From NCBI GenBank assembly GCA_041658685.1, contig JBAZZS010000002.1, positions 310,001 to 374,000 of the forward strand: a DNA stretch of 64,000 bases, in the 5' to 3' direction. Below the pieces are notes generated by a model, which saw only the letters and a list, made by a program, of their open reading frames with translations, had not been told where the DNA came from and made no database searches. Both the position numbers and the translations under genes were made by a program. Positions 26,943-35,112 of the stretch are shown here, one piece after another (positions within the stretch are counted from its first letter, which is position 1; every line of letters starts with the position of its first letter). The stretch is from Candidatus Gracilibacteria bacterium. GTDB taxonomy: Bacteria > Patescibacteriota > Gracilibacteria > UBA1369 > UBA12473.

Positions 26943-27986
26943 TCAAAATTGTTCCAAAAATCGTACATCGCCGTTCGTGAGATGGCGAATATCGGTGATA
27001 CCGTATCTCATCATGACCAACCGGGTGAGGCCGAAACCGAAGGCCCAGCCTTGATATTGCGCAGGATCGATGCCGCCGGATTTGAGGACAAAAGGGTGAA
27101 CCATGCCGCAGCCCATGAATTCCACCCAGCCGGTTTTTTTGCATACGCGGCAACCCGTGCCTCCACAGAGGACACAAGACATGTCCAGTTCGATTCCGGG
27201 TTCGACGAAAGGGAAATAGCCGGGGCGGAAACGGATTTTCATTTCGCGCTTAAATAAGCGGCTTAAAAAGTCGATCATCACACCTTTGAGGTGGGCGATG
27301 GAGATGTTTTTATCGATGAGTAAGCCTTCGACTTGGTCGAAGGTGTGTTCGTGGGAGGCGTCGGTGGCTTCGTTTCGGAATACGCGACCCGGCACAATGA
27401 TTCGTAACGGAGCGCCATATTTTTTCATGGCACGGATTTGGTTGGGCGAGGTGTGGCAGCGAAGGACCAGTTGGCCTTCTTTTGGATCCGGATTTTTATC
27501 AATAAAAAACGTGTCTTGCATGTCGCGCGCCGGATGGTGAGCCGGGATGTTGAGGCCTTCAAAATTGTAATATTCGCTTTCGATTTCCGGGCCGTCGATG
27601 ATGGTGAATCCCATTTGTTGAAAAATTCGTTCGACTTCTTCCTGGGTTTTGGCGATGGGGTGGATGTGGCCGTCTTGAGGCTGGGTTGTGCCCGGAGCTG
27701 TTCGGTCGATCCATTCTCCGGTGAGGGATTGATCGATCGCGGATTGTTGAAGTGAATTTTGTTTGGTGGCGAAATCGGTGTCGAGCTCTTTCTTGAGATC
27801 GTTGCAGGCTTTTCCGAGGGTTCGTTTTTCGTCTACCGACAGATGAGCGAGGCCGTGAAGGAGTTCGGTGACCGCGCCTTTTTTTCCGAGGTAATTTTTA
27901 TACCAAGGCTCGAGCTGATCAAGGGATTGAATCGCTTTGAGCTCAATGCCCGCGGTTTCGCGAAGATGGGTGAGTTGGTTTTGCAT
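26943..27986 (-). CDS. pheS: Phenylalanyl-tRNA synthetase alpha subunit
   Basis: A 347-residue PheS with an N-terminal coiled coil and a class II catalytic core: TSPNQIRAMKKYGAPLRIIVPGRVFRNE (motif 2 region), HEHTFDQVEGL and the motif 3 block WAFGFGLTRLVMMRYGI. A Cys-rich insertion CVLCGGTGCRVCKKTGW just before GCGMVHP probably binds zinc, as seen in many bacterial PheS proteins. It charges tRNA-Phe together with PheT. It is the first gene of pheST; no T-box leader is present in the short region upstream. Confidence 0.96.
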   Translation of the reverse strand: MQNQLTHLRETAGIELKAIQSLDQLEPWYKNYLGKKGAVTELLHGLAHLSVDEKRTLGKACNDLKKELDTDFATKQNSLQQSAIDQSLTGEWIDRTAPGTTQPQDGHIHPIAKTQEEVERIFQQMGFTIIDGPEIESEYYNFEGLNIPAHHPARDMQDTFFIDKNPDPKEGQLVLRCHTSPNQIRAMKKYGAPLRIIVPGRVFRNEATDASHEHTFDQVEGLLIDKNISIAHLKGVMIDFLSRLFKREMKIRFRPGYFPFVEPGIELDMSCVLCGGTGCRVCKKTGWVEFMGCGMVHPFVLKSGGIDPAQYQGWAFGFGLTRLVMMRYGITDIRHLTNGDVRFLEQF

Positions 27987-28042
27987 ACGAGGTGTAGTTT
28001 AACTCGATTTAAGGTTTTTTTTAAGGGAATTTTTGAGATATG

Positions 28043-28073
28043 AAAAAGACCCCTTTTTACGGGGGCCTTTTTT
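28043..28073. terminator. Terminator between hup and pheST
   Basis: A GACCCC/GGGG(G)CC stem with a TTTTTA-type loop has runs of A on one side and T on the other, so it can work in both directions. On the minus strand it ends the HU gene transcript before pheS. Confidence 0.7.
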
Positions 28074-28089
28074 GAATTCATGTGAATGC

Positions 28090-28113
28090 ATCCTTCGACA
28101 AGCTCAGGATGAC
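28090..28113. repeat. CTTCGACAAGCTCAGGA-type repeat
   Basis: An ATCCT...AGGAT imperfect inverted repeat around TTCGACAAGCTC. I recall this sequence type as a dispersed intergenic repeat in many environmental bacterial genomes. Only one copy is visible in this window. Confidence 0.4.
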
Positions 28114-28119
28114 ATTTGA

Positions 28120-28395
28120 CTATCGAATCGCATCTTTCAAGGTCTTTCCGGCTTTGAAAGCAGGGAGTTTCATGGAAGGGATCTTGATTTTTTGCGTGGT
28201 GTTTCGAGGATTGACACCTGTTCGGGCAGCACGTTTGCTGACACGGAAGGTTCCAAAACCGGTGATGGTGACACTTTGCCCTTTTTTGAGGGATCCGGTG
28301 ATGGTTTCGAGCATGGCTTCGAGAGCCATTGTCGCAGCTTTCTTTGTAATGCCAGCTTCTTGGGAGGCCGCATTGATGAGGTCTTGTTTCGTCAT
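28120..28395 (-). CDS. HU-family DNA-binding protein
   Basis: 91 residues with the standard histone-like fold: MTKQDLINAASQEAGITKKAAT, the GFGTFRVSKRAARTGVNPRN segment (usual GFG.F....R..R.G.NP.T) and a C-terminal PAFKAGKTLKDA. It forms dimers that bend and compact DNA. It is monocistronic between a strong promoter and a terminator, as expected for an abundant nucleoid protein. Confidence 0.96.
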   Translation of the reverse strand: MTKQDLINAASQEAGITKKAATMALEAMLETITGSLKKGQSVTITGFGTFRVSKRAARTGVNPRNTTQKIKIPSMKLPAFKAGKTLKDAIR

Positions 28396-28428
28396 GGGAC
28401 GATTGGGTTAGGAATAAAACTGGATGTG

Positions 28429-28456
28429 ATTATAGGCGGAGAAAGGCCTTTTACAA
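28429..28456 (-). promoter_or_regulatory. Promoter of the HU gene
   Basis: On the minus strand: -35 TTGTAA (28451-28456), a 16-base spacer and a perfect -10 TATAAT (28429-28434), about 33 bases before the ATG. Confidence 0.7.
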
Positions 28457-28520
28457 GGCTTTTTTGCCAAATTTGATCTAAAAAGACTTGATTTAAGGCT
28501 TGTTTGTGGGGAAAGAAAGA

Positions 28521-30164
28521 TCACATTTCTTTTAGATAACATTTTTCGCAATACACGATTTCGGGGCGGGAAGGGGCGTAGGTACTTTCGATTTCAATGC
28601 CGCATTTGTGGCAGGTGCGTTTGAACAATTCAAAAAGGTTGCGATTTTGGAAGCGGCGTTTGTGTCGGCACGTGGGGCATTCGCGCGGGATGGGCATATT
28701 TTCTTTTCGGTAGAACCGAAGTTCTTGCGGAACGAGTCGGTAATTTTTTTTGCAGGATTCGCACGCGAGGATTTCTTTTACAATGTCGTCTCTCACGTCT
28801 TTTATATTATCGGGGAGTGTTGGTAGTGTGCCTGGTTTGAATTCTTTTTGATCTTCTTCTCGCCAACGATAGCCGAGTTTTTTTGCACCGGTTTTTTCAA
28901 GTGGAAAAAAGTCCTGGGCTGCGGTTTCATTGTAGGCAAAAGGCGAAAGTGCGGTCGGGAAAAAGTGGCCCCATTCTTTTGTTTTTTCCATGTATTTAAT
29001 GATTTGCGGCAATAATTTTTCGTACTCTTTTTTTGAATATTGTTGATTGAGGATGCAGTATTTTTTGTGATGCAATCCAATGCATCCAAAGCAATTTTCA
29101 CATGAGACACAGGAGTCGCAATAGCGTAAATCGTGAGAAAACCAGGTGTAGGAACAAAAAGCAATATTTTGGCTTCCTCGACTGACTACTGAATTGTAAA
29201 TCATTTCACATCCGGGCCAGCCTGCGGAATAAATGCCGTAAACGTTTTTGGAATCGGCGATGGAAACGGAATGAGCGGCTTCTTCGCCATTAAATCCATC
29301 AAAGCAATTTTTGAGATTTTTGGAATGATACAAATGATCGCCGGTGCAATTTTCACAATTTAAATTATGGACATAACGATGCGGGGTTTTGAGTTTGAGG
29401 GTTGCGTAATGGGTGTGCGCTTTTTGCCAGGAGCTCCACGAGCCGTCAAAGACTTTTTTCTTGAGAGTTTCGAATTCTTCTTTGGTGCACGATTTATTTC
29501 CAATGCAATAACTTTTATTCGCGAGATTGGTGCAAAACAAGCAATGATCGCATCCGCGGAGTTGATAGGAAAAATAACAACTGTTGCAGTCTTTGGCTTC
29601 TTCTAAAACGATGCATCCGTAGGAATTGTTGACCTCGTTGCACCAGGCGCAAAGCGTGCTTTCGTTGGTGTAAAGCGAGTCGAAAACATCTTTGTCTTTT
29701 ACGGCCCAGTAAGAATAATAAAGGTCTTCGCAGTTCGCCACGAGAGAATTGAGGTAGCAATTTTTGGATTGGCGAATGTGCCCGTTGTATTCGCAGTTTT
29801 CGGAGTTGAAAACCGATGTGCCTTCGCGAGGGACCACGCGTTGTAAGGCGGCGAATTGATCGAAGAATGGCTTTGAAAAATCAAAGTCACGACTGTATTG
29901 CGTGGCATCCCATGAGTCTCCCCACCAAATTTCGTTGGAATAAATGGTGAAAGGACTGTCGGCGGAGTAAGCACTTAAAATGTTTTTGCCGGTGGAGTCA
30001 CATTTTCGCGGATACAATTTCCATTCGTTGCGAAACGCCATGAGTTGTCGCATGCGTTCTTTAAAGCAGAGGTTCGGGAGCGGGAGATCCATTCGTTTGA
30101 AAAAATCCAATTCCGAGTCTGTAATTTCGAAGGGCTTCAAACAACTAATACAGATTTTTTGCAT
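28521..30164 (-). CDS. Cys-rich CPR-type protein with zinc-ribbon ends
   Basis: A 547-residue soluble protein. It starts with CISCLKPFEIT and ends with two or three zinc-ribbon-like units (CESCKKNY, CPTCRHKRRFQNRN, CHKCGIEIE, CEKCYL). The ~350-residue middle is a chain of irregular Cys-containing units such as NCYLNSLVANCEDLYYSY, CNSCYFSYQLRGCDHC and NCFGCIGLHHKKYCILN, spaced in a beta-helix-like rhythm. I associate this family with CPR genomes, where it is sometimes labelled caib/baif family without evidence for that activity. It has no signal peptide. The Tyr-Cys-rich repeats suggest many structural metal sites (inference). Function unknown. Confidence 0.75.
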   Translation of the reverse strand: MQKICISCLKPFEITDSELDFFKRMDLPLPNLCFKERMRQLMAFRNEWKLYPRKCDSTGKNILSAYSADSPFTIYSNEIWWGDSWDATQYSRDFDFSKPFFDQFAALQRVVPREGTSVFNSENCEYNGHIRQSKNCYLNSLVANCEDLYYSYWAVKDKDVFDSLYTNESTLCAWCNEVNNSYGCIVLEEAKDCNSCYFSYQLRGCDHCLFCTNLANKSYCIGNKSCTKEEFETLKKKVFDGSWSSWQKAHTHYATLKLKTPHRYVHNLNCENCTGDHLYHSKNLKNCFDGFNGEEAAHSVSIADSKNVYGIYSAGWPGCEMIYNSVVSRGSQNIAFCSYTWFSHDLRYCDSCVSCENCFGCIGLHHKKYCILNQQYSKKEYEKLLPQIIKYMEKTKEWGHFFPTALSPFAYNETAAQDFFPLEKTGAKKLGYRWREEDQKEFKPGTLPTLPDNIKDVRDDIVKEILACESCKKNYRLVPQELRFYRKENMPIPRECPTCRHKRRFQNRNLFELFKRTCHKCGIEIESTYAPSRPEIVYCEKCYLKEM

Positions 30165-30179
30165 AATAGAGCTTGAAAA

Positions 30180-30216
30180 AATGCGGGGAGCGCATTCCGC
30201 TGTCGCTCCATGCGTT
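30180..30216 (+). repeat. Dispersed hairpin repeat, copy 3
   Basis: It shares the AATGCGGGGA start of the copies at 1042 and 34979. The hairpin here is GGAGCG/CGCTCC around CATTCCGCTGT, so the stem sequence differs while the layout is kept. It lies just upstream of the Cys-rich protein gene. Confidence 0.4.
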
Positions 30217-30261
30217 AAATATAAAGAGGAAAGGAGGGAAACTCAAGGTTGTTATACTGAA

Positions 30262-30377
30262 AAGGCAAGCGGGAAAGGGAAATTTTTATGAGCATTTTCA
30301 AGGAAGAGGACACGAGGATCATGTATCCGAGTGTCCGATTCCCATGCGAATAAAAATTCTTCCTGACCGCTTGCCTT
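30262..30377 (-). mobile_element. MITE-like element A with ~28-bp imperfect terminal inverted repeats
   Basis: The ends AAGGCAAGCGG and CCGCTTGCCTT are perfect inverted repeats. The similarity extends inwards through GGGAAATTTTTAT on one side and the complement of AGGAAGAATTTTTAT on the other. The centre is a hairpin GGACAC-GGAT-loop-ATCC-GTGTCC. Read on the minus strand it aligns along both ends with the element at 63461-63626 and at its left end with 32412-32580. There is no ORF, and no clear target duplication was found. Confidence 0.6.
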
Positions 30378-30392
30378 AAAATATTTTTGTTT

Positions 30393-31796
30393 TTATTGCG
30401 CTATCGGTTGTTCTTCCACTAGCCCGTCAAAAAGAATGGGGGATGGTTCGGGTTGCGTGATCAAATCTTTGGCCAGGGGAACAATGACGTTTTCGGGCCA
30501 ATATACGTTTTCCGTGTCATTGAGAATCGGGAAGGAATAGGCCGGGACGTAAAGGTCGGTGGAATTTCCGCCATTGGTGTTGTATTGCGACACGATGGCG
30601 TAAATCAATGTTGGGGTTCCGAGTTGAAATTCTTGGGTTTTGGTTGGGTCTTCCCATGTGTAATTGTTCCCTCCTCCGGTTTTTGCAGCAGCCAAGACTT
30701 CGTCCAAGATCGCGGCTTGGTACGTGGAGCTTTCAAATTGATTGGAAGTGAAAATATTGGAAAGATTGGTGACTTTTTCTCGATTTACATCCACGGTCAC
30801 CATCATGCCTGCGTCGTTCCCCCAGACATAACTCACTAGTTTTCCATTGATTTCATATGGGTAAACCACGGTGAGCATGTAGCCTATGTCTCCATAATTT
30901 TTTAGATTTTCCAGGTCGAGAATATAAGGATCTCCAAAATTTTCAGTTGAAATATCGTGGTCTTGTAAAAATTGATTGGCCGTGGCTATGGTTTTTTCTA
31001 TGGGAATATTATCGGCGGTTATAGAGGTTGTGGGCCAATCGTTACACCAACCCCACGGGCACTCCGCGGTCGGGGCGTTGTATTCATATAAGGAGATTTG
31101 GCCGTACATGTAATCATAGGAGATGGCATAACTTTCGGATCCTATGGGGTTTAAATTTACATAGGTTGGTTGGAACCCTCCGAAAGAATTCATGTTCATA
31201 ACATCGCTGGATATGTTTTGTTTGGGGGCATCGGGGATGATGCGGTGAAGCACTTCGATGGCGGAATCGCTTAGTGTTAATGGATCGCCCACGTAGGTGA
31301 ATTCATAATTGATGCGTTCTTCGGGGAGCCATATTTCAGACTCTTGGGCTAATAATACGTCTTGTGTTTCGGTTATGTTTGTTAATTTTCCTCCCGCGCC
31401 CAGTCCTTCCATTTCGCCTCGACTTCCGGGAACGGCAGCATCTGTGGAAGTTAGGGCTCCAAATTTTTCTTCTCCAACAGGAACCACTTTAAATGTGTTT
31501 GGATTGGGTTGCGTTAAAATTCCGGCAACTACTAATGTAATGGCGGCGACTCCGGAAAAGGCATACGAGAAATTTTTCCAAAAACCGAATGGGGAGGCGG
31601 CAGGAGCTTCCTCTGCGTTTTCTTCGAGACGTGATTGGATCATGGCTTTCAATTGTTCATAGAAAGCCGGGTCCATTGTGGCATCGGGTTTGGCCAACAA
31701 CAACTCGGAGAGCACTTGCTTTAATGTTGACTCATGGGCTTTGAGGCCGGGGTCGAGGAGGTACAATTCTTGTAAAAGTTTTTCCATGTTTTTCAT
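30393..31796 (-). CDS. Membrane-anchored anti-sigma-factor-like protein
   Basis: 467 residues: an N-terminal cytoplasmic domain (1-72, ELLLAKPDATMDPAFYEQLKAMI...), one membrane segment (about 76-95) and a large extracytoplasmic domain of about 370 residues rich in Asn, Tyr and acidic residues. It lies 11 bases downstream of an ECF sigma factor on the same strand, the classic sigma/anti-sigma arrangement, and the topology fits. The outer domain is not one I recognise and would be the sensor (inference). No zinc-binding HxxxCxxC anti-sigma motif is visible at the N-terminus. Confidence 0.7.
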   Translation of the reverse strand: MKNMEKLLQELYLLDPGLKAHESTLKQVLSELLLAKPDATMDPAFYEQLKAMIQSRLEENAEEAPAASPFGFWKNFSYAFSGVAAITLVVAGILTQPNPNTFKVVPVGEEKFGALTSTDAAVPGSRGEMEGLGAGGKLTNITETQDVLLAQESEIWLPEERINYEFTYVGDPLTLSDSAIEVLHRIIPDAPKQNISSDVMNMNSFGGFQPTYVNLNPIGSESYAISYDYMYGQISLYEYNAPTAECPWGWCNDWPTTSITADNIPIEKTIATANQFLQDHDISTENFGDPYILDLENLKNYGDIGYMLTVVYPYEINGKLVSYVWGNDAGMMVTVDVNREKVTNLSNIFTSNQFESSTYQAAILDEVLAAAKTGGGNNYTWEDPTKTQEFQLGTPTLIYAIVSQYNTNGGNSTDLYVPAYSFPILNDTENVYWPENVIVPLAKDLITQPEPSPILFDGLVEEQPIAQ

Positions 31797-31807
31797 AAAA
31801 ATGGGGG

Positions 31808-32338
31808 TTAAAAATGGGTGAAAATGAAAAAGGCGAGCAACGCAGTCATGACAATGAGTTGCTTTTGTAAATCAATTAAAGCGCGCTTGAAAGCCATTTT
31901 GAGAGAGGCTTCTGTTTTTCCCAAAACGATCGAAATTTCTTTGTAGGGTAATTCGTCCCACACGCGCATGAGCACGACTTCACGCTGAGCTTGAGTCAGT
32001 GCGGAAAGTGCTTTTTTGACGCGCTCAGCTACTTCTTCTTTTTTTAATTCATCGATGAAATTTTTTTCATCCGCCAAGTCAAAAACATTTTCAATATTGT
32101 CTTGGGGTTTAAGTTCGCGATAATGATCGCAAATTGTATTGCGTGCGATTTTGTAAATCCAGGATTTGAAAGAGCCTTTGTCCAAGTCGAAGGATTCCCA
32201 TTTTTCTAATGCTTTTAAAAACGTTTGGCTGGTGAGATCTTCGGCCGTGGCCCTGTCTTGCGTTCGATAATAAATGAACGCGTAGATTTTTTGAGCAAAC
32301 TCTTCGTAGCGTTTTGTGAAGGTTTGGGAATCGGACAT
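31808..32338 (-). CDS. ECF-type RNA polymerase sigma factor
   Basis: 176 residues with sigma region 2 (FAQKIYAFIYYRTQDRATAEDLTSQTFLKALEKWESFD...FKSWIYKIARNTICDHYR) and region 4 (ALSALTQAQREVVLMRVWDELPYKEISIVLGKTEASLKMAFKRAL). A hydrophobic C-terminal tail (VMTALLAFFIFTHF) is unusual and may hold the factor at the membrane until released (inference). The membrane protein gene downstream is its likely regulator. The targets are not visible in the window. Confidence 0.9.
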   Translation of the reverse strand: MSDSQTFTKRYEEFAQKIYAFIYYRTQDRATAEDLTSQTFLKALEKWESFDLDKGSFKSWIYKIARNTICDHYRELKPQDNIENVFDLADEKNFIDELKKEEVAERVKKALSALTQAQREVVLMRVWDELPYKEISIVLGKTEASLKMAFKRALIDLQKQLIVMTALLAFFIFTHF

Positions 32339-32411
32339 AAGGATGAATTAATGGATCCACATAAGAATACGGAAAAAGTGGGAAAAAGTAACGCGGGCAA
32401 GAAAATTATAA

Positions 32412-32580
32412 CAAGCGGGAGGAAAGAATTTTTATTTACACGGGGGCGCGAAGCTTTTTTCGGATATGCCCATCAAGTCGTTCGCGCTAACATGTACGCG
32501 CTTCACGACAAATTGGAGATCATGATCTCCAATTTGGATGGGAAATATCCTCAAAAATCCCCGCGCCCCCGTGCTCTTTA
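32412..32580. mobile_element. MITE-like element C with nested palindromes
   Basis: The left end (CAAGCGGGAGGAAAGAATTTTTAT) matches the ends of elements A and B. Inside is a 135-base nested structure: outer arms CACGGGGGCGCG (32439-32450) and CGCGCCCCCGTG (32562-32573), a second stem GGATAT.CCCATC with GATGGG..ATATCC, and two side hairpins. One of these is a perfect 26-base palindrome (half AAATTGGAGATCA, 32510-32535). It fills most of the 365-base gap between the sigma factor and topA. An ORF crosses it but shows no protein-like features. Confidence 0.55.
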
Positions 32581-32703
32581 AATACCCCCTTACTTATTAA
32601 AGATTCTACAACGAAAGGTTGCGTAATTTCGTTAACTATTATAGTAATAGAACTCGACTGGGTTTGTTCACAATTCGGATTTTTTATTCAAAATTAAACA
32701 TTT

Positions 32704-34941
32704 ATGGCCAAAAATTTTGTCATTGTAGAGTCTCCTGCTAAGGCAAAAACCATTGAGCGTTTTTTAGGGAAAGACTATGAAGTTATGGCTTCTATGGGTC
32801 ATGTGCGTGATTTGCCGAAATCGAAATTGGGCATTGATACCGAAGGTGATTTTGAACCTACTTATATTGTGCCGCAGGATAAACGAAAGACCATTACCTC
32901 GCTCAAAAGTCACATTCATTCCGACACCACGGTATGGATCGCAACCGATCAAGACCGCGAAGGAGAAGCCATTGGTTGGCATTTGGTGCAGGCGCTTAAA
33001 TTGGGTGCCGGCAAGCAAAAAGTGCATCGTATTGTTTTTCATGAAATTACAAAATCCGCGATTTTGGAGGCTGTGGCTGCTCCGCGCGAACTCGATGAAA
33101 ATTTAATCAATGCGCAACAAGCGCGTCGTGTGTTGGATCGTTTGGTGGGGTATGAATTATCTCCGTTGTTGTGGAAAAAAGTGCGTTACGGGTTGTCTGC
33201 CGGTCGTGTGCAAAGCGTGGCCGTACGTTTGGTGGTGGATCGTGAACGCGAACGTCGCGCGTTTAAGGCTGAGGAATATTGGGAAATTTCGGCCGAGTTT
33301 TCTCCTGAAAAAGATAAAAAAGTAAAATTCACCGCTAAATTAAATAAAAAAGATGGAAAAACATTTGATCTTTCCAATGAAAAAGATTCCAAGCAGGTCT
33401 TAAAAGACCTTGAAGGAGCCAAATATCAAGTGCTTTCCGTGGAAGAAAAAGAAGTGCGAAAAAATCCTTCGCCTCCGTTTACGACCTCTACGTTGCAACA
33501 AGAGGCGGCGCGAAAATTGCACATGTCGGTGAAGAAAACCATGGTCGTGGCTCAGCAACTTTATGAAGGAGTGGATGTGGGAAATGGGCCGCATGGTTTG
33601 ATCACCTACATGCGTACCGATTCCGTGAATTTGTCGCAACAAGCGTTGGGCGCGATTAAGAATTTTATTACCAAAGAATTTGGCAAGGAATATGCGCTGG
33701 CTGAGCCGCGTTTTTATAAGAGCAAAAAAGGCGCGCAAGAGGCGCATGAAGCCATTCGCCCCGTGGATGTTACTCTGACGCCGGAACAAGTGAAGCCTCA
33801 TTTAGATCGAGACCAATATCGTTTGTATGAATTGATTTGGAAGCGCACGATCGCGTGCCAAATGGAGGCTGCGGTTTTTGATCGCATGACCATTGATATT
33901 CAGGATCAAACGAATCATTACGAATTCCGTGCCACCGGACAACGCGTTCGTTTTTCCGGATTTATTCGTGTGTATGTGGAAGGTCGCGATGAGCCGTCCG
34001 TGGAAGACAATAATGATGAAGCGATTCTTCCCGCACTCAAGCAAGGCGATGGGATTTTGTTGTATGAATTGATTCCCACTCAACATTTTACCGAACCGCC
34101 GCCGCGTTATACGGAAGCCAGTTTGGTGAAAAAATTGGAAGCTGAAGGGATTGGTCGTCCGAGTACCTATGCGCCAACCATCACCACGATTTTGAGTCGT
34201 GAGTATGTGAAAAAAGAGGCCACAGCCTTGGTCCCAACCGATGTGGGTGAGGTGGTGACCGATGTTTTGGTGAAAAATTTTCCTGAAATTGTGGACATTG
34301 GGTTCACGGCAAAAATGGAGGAAGGCCTCGATCGTATTGCGGAAGAAGGGGAAAATTGGAGGGAGTTTTTGAAGGCGTTTTATAAGCCCTTTCATTTGAA
34401 TATTCAAGAAAAAACCGAGAGTTTAAAAAAGGAAGATGTGGTCACGGAGAAAACCGAGGAAGTGTGCGAGAAATGCGGCAAACCCATGGTGGTGAAGCTG
34501 GGCCGTTTTGGGAAATTTTTATCGTGCAGTAATTATCCCAAGTGTAAAAATGCAAAACCCATGGCCGAGGATAAGGAAAAAACCAAAGCATTCGAGGAAC
34601 TTCAGAAAAAATTGGGAGGGAAGGAATGTCCCAAATGCGGCAGTCCGATGGAAGTGAAACGTGGGAAATATGGGGAATTTTTAGGGTGCACCGGATATCC
34701 CAAGTGTCACCACATGCAATCCATTGTTAAATTTGCCGGAGTTCATTGTCCGGAATGTAAAGACGGACAACTCGCGGAACGACGCACGCGTAAGGGAGGC
34801 AAGCTTTTTTACGGGTGCAACAAGTTTCCCAAATGCAAATTTGCAACATGGGACAAGCCGGTTGAGCAAAAATGTGAAAAATGCGGAGGCTTGATGGTGC
34901 AAAAAGGAGAAAACATCACGTGTGTGTCATGCAAAGCTTAG
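32704..34941 (+). CDS. topA: DNA topoisomerase I with four C-terminal zinc ribbons
   Basis: A 745-residue type IA topoisomerase. The TOPRIM domain starts VIVESPAKAKTIERFLG and has ATDQDREGEAIGWHL. The active-site Tyr is Y302 in ITYMRTDSVNLS. Domain 2/4 signatures EGIGRPSTYAPTI and GFTAKMEEGLDRIAEEG are present. The C-terminus carries four Cys4 ribbons (CEKCGKPM..., CPKCGSPM..., CPECKDG..., CEKCGGLM...). It relaxes negative supercoils. The gene stands alone between two repeat-bearing intergenic regions. Confidence 0.97.
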   Translation: MAKNFVIVESPAKAKTIERFLGKDYEVMASMGHVRDLPKSKLGIDTEGDFEPTYIVPQDKRKTITSLKSHIHSDTTVWIATDQDREGEAIGWHLVQALKLGAGKQKVHRIVFHEITKSAILEAVAAPRELDENLINAQQARRVLDRLVGYELSPLLWKKVRYGLSAGRVQSVAVRLVVDRERERRAFKAEEYWEISAEFSPEKDKKVKFTAKLNKKDGKTFDLSNEKDSKQVLKDLEGAKYQVLSVEEKEVRKNPSPPFTTSTLQQEAARKLHMSVKKTMVVAQQLYEGVDVGNGPHGLITYMRTDSVNLSQQALGAIKNFITKEFGKEYALAEPRFYKSKKGAQEAHEAIRPVDVTLTPEQVKPHLDRDQYRLYELIWKRTIACQMEAAVFDRMTIDIQDQTNHYEFRATGQRVRFSGFIRVYVEGRDEPSVEDNNDEAILPALKQGDGILLYELIPTQHFTEPPPRYTEASLVKKLEAEGIGRPSTYAPTITTILSREYVKKEATALVPTDVGEVVTDVLVKNFPEIVDIGFTAKMEEGLDRIAEEGENWREFLKAFYKPFHLNIQEKTESLKKEDVVTEKTEEVCEKCGKPMVVKLGRFGKFLSCSNYPKCKNAKPMAEDKEKTKAFEELQKKLGGKECPKCGSPMEVKRGKYGEFLGCTGYPKCHHMQSIVKFAGVHCPECKDGQLAERRTRKGGKLFYGCNKFPKCKFATWDKPVEQKCEKCGGLMVQKGENITCVSCKA

Positions 34942-34978
34942 AGTTTAAGATGGGCACTGTATGGTTCGAGGTAGAAAG

Positions 34979-35020
34979 AATGCGGGGATAGGACACTCCG
35001 CTTCGCTGCGTGTCTGCTCA
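34979..35020 (+). repeat. Dispersed hairpin repeat, copy 2
   Basis: AATGCGGGGATA followed by GGACACTCCGCTTCGCTGCGTGTCTGCTCA (written here as motif blocks GGACACTC, CGCTTCGCTGC, GTGTCTG, CTCAC). It is the closest relative of copy 1. It lies in the 171-base gap between topA and the secreted protein gene. Confidence 0.6.
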
Positions 35021-35112
35021 CCATGACAGCGTAACCGAGCTAAAAGCATTGCACTTTTAACCTTAAAAGGGTATACTTAGAGGAAGGTTTTACAAAACTT
35101 AAACAAAAATAT

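Noticed and set aside
28443..28462. Plus-strand terminator-like hairpin GCCTT/AAGGC with T-run
   Set aside because: No plus-strand gene lies upstream and the sequence overlaps the HU promoter.
32225..32581. A 118-codon plus-strand frame over the palindromic element
   Set aside because: Half is antisense to the sigma factor and half lies in inverted repeats; no protein-like features.
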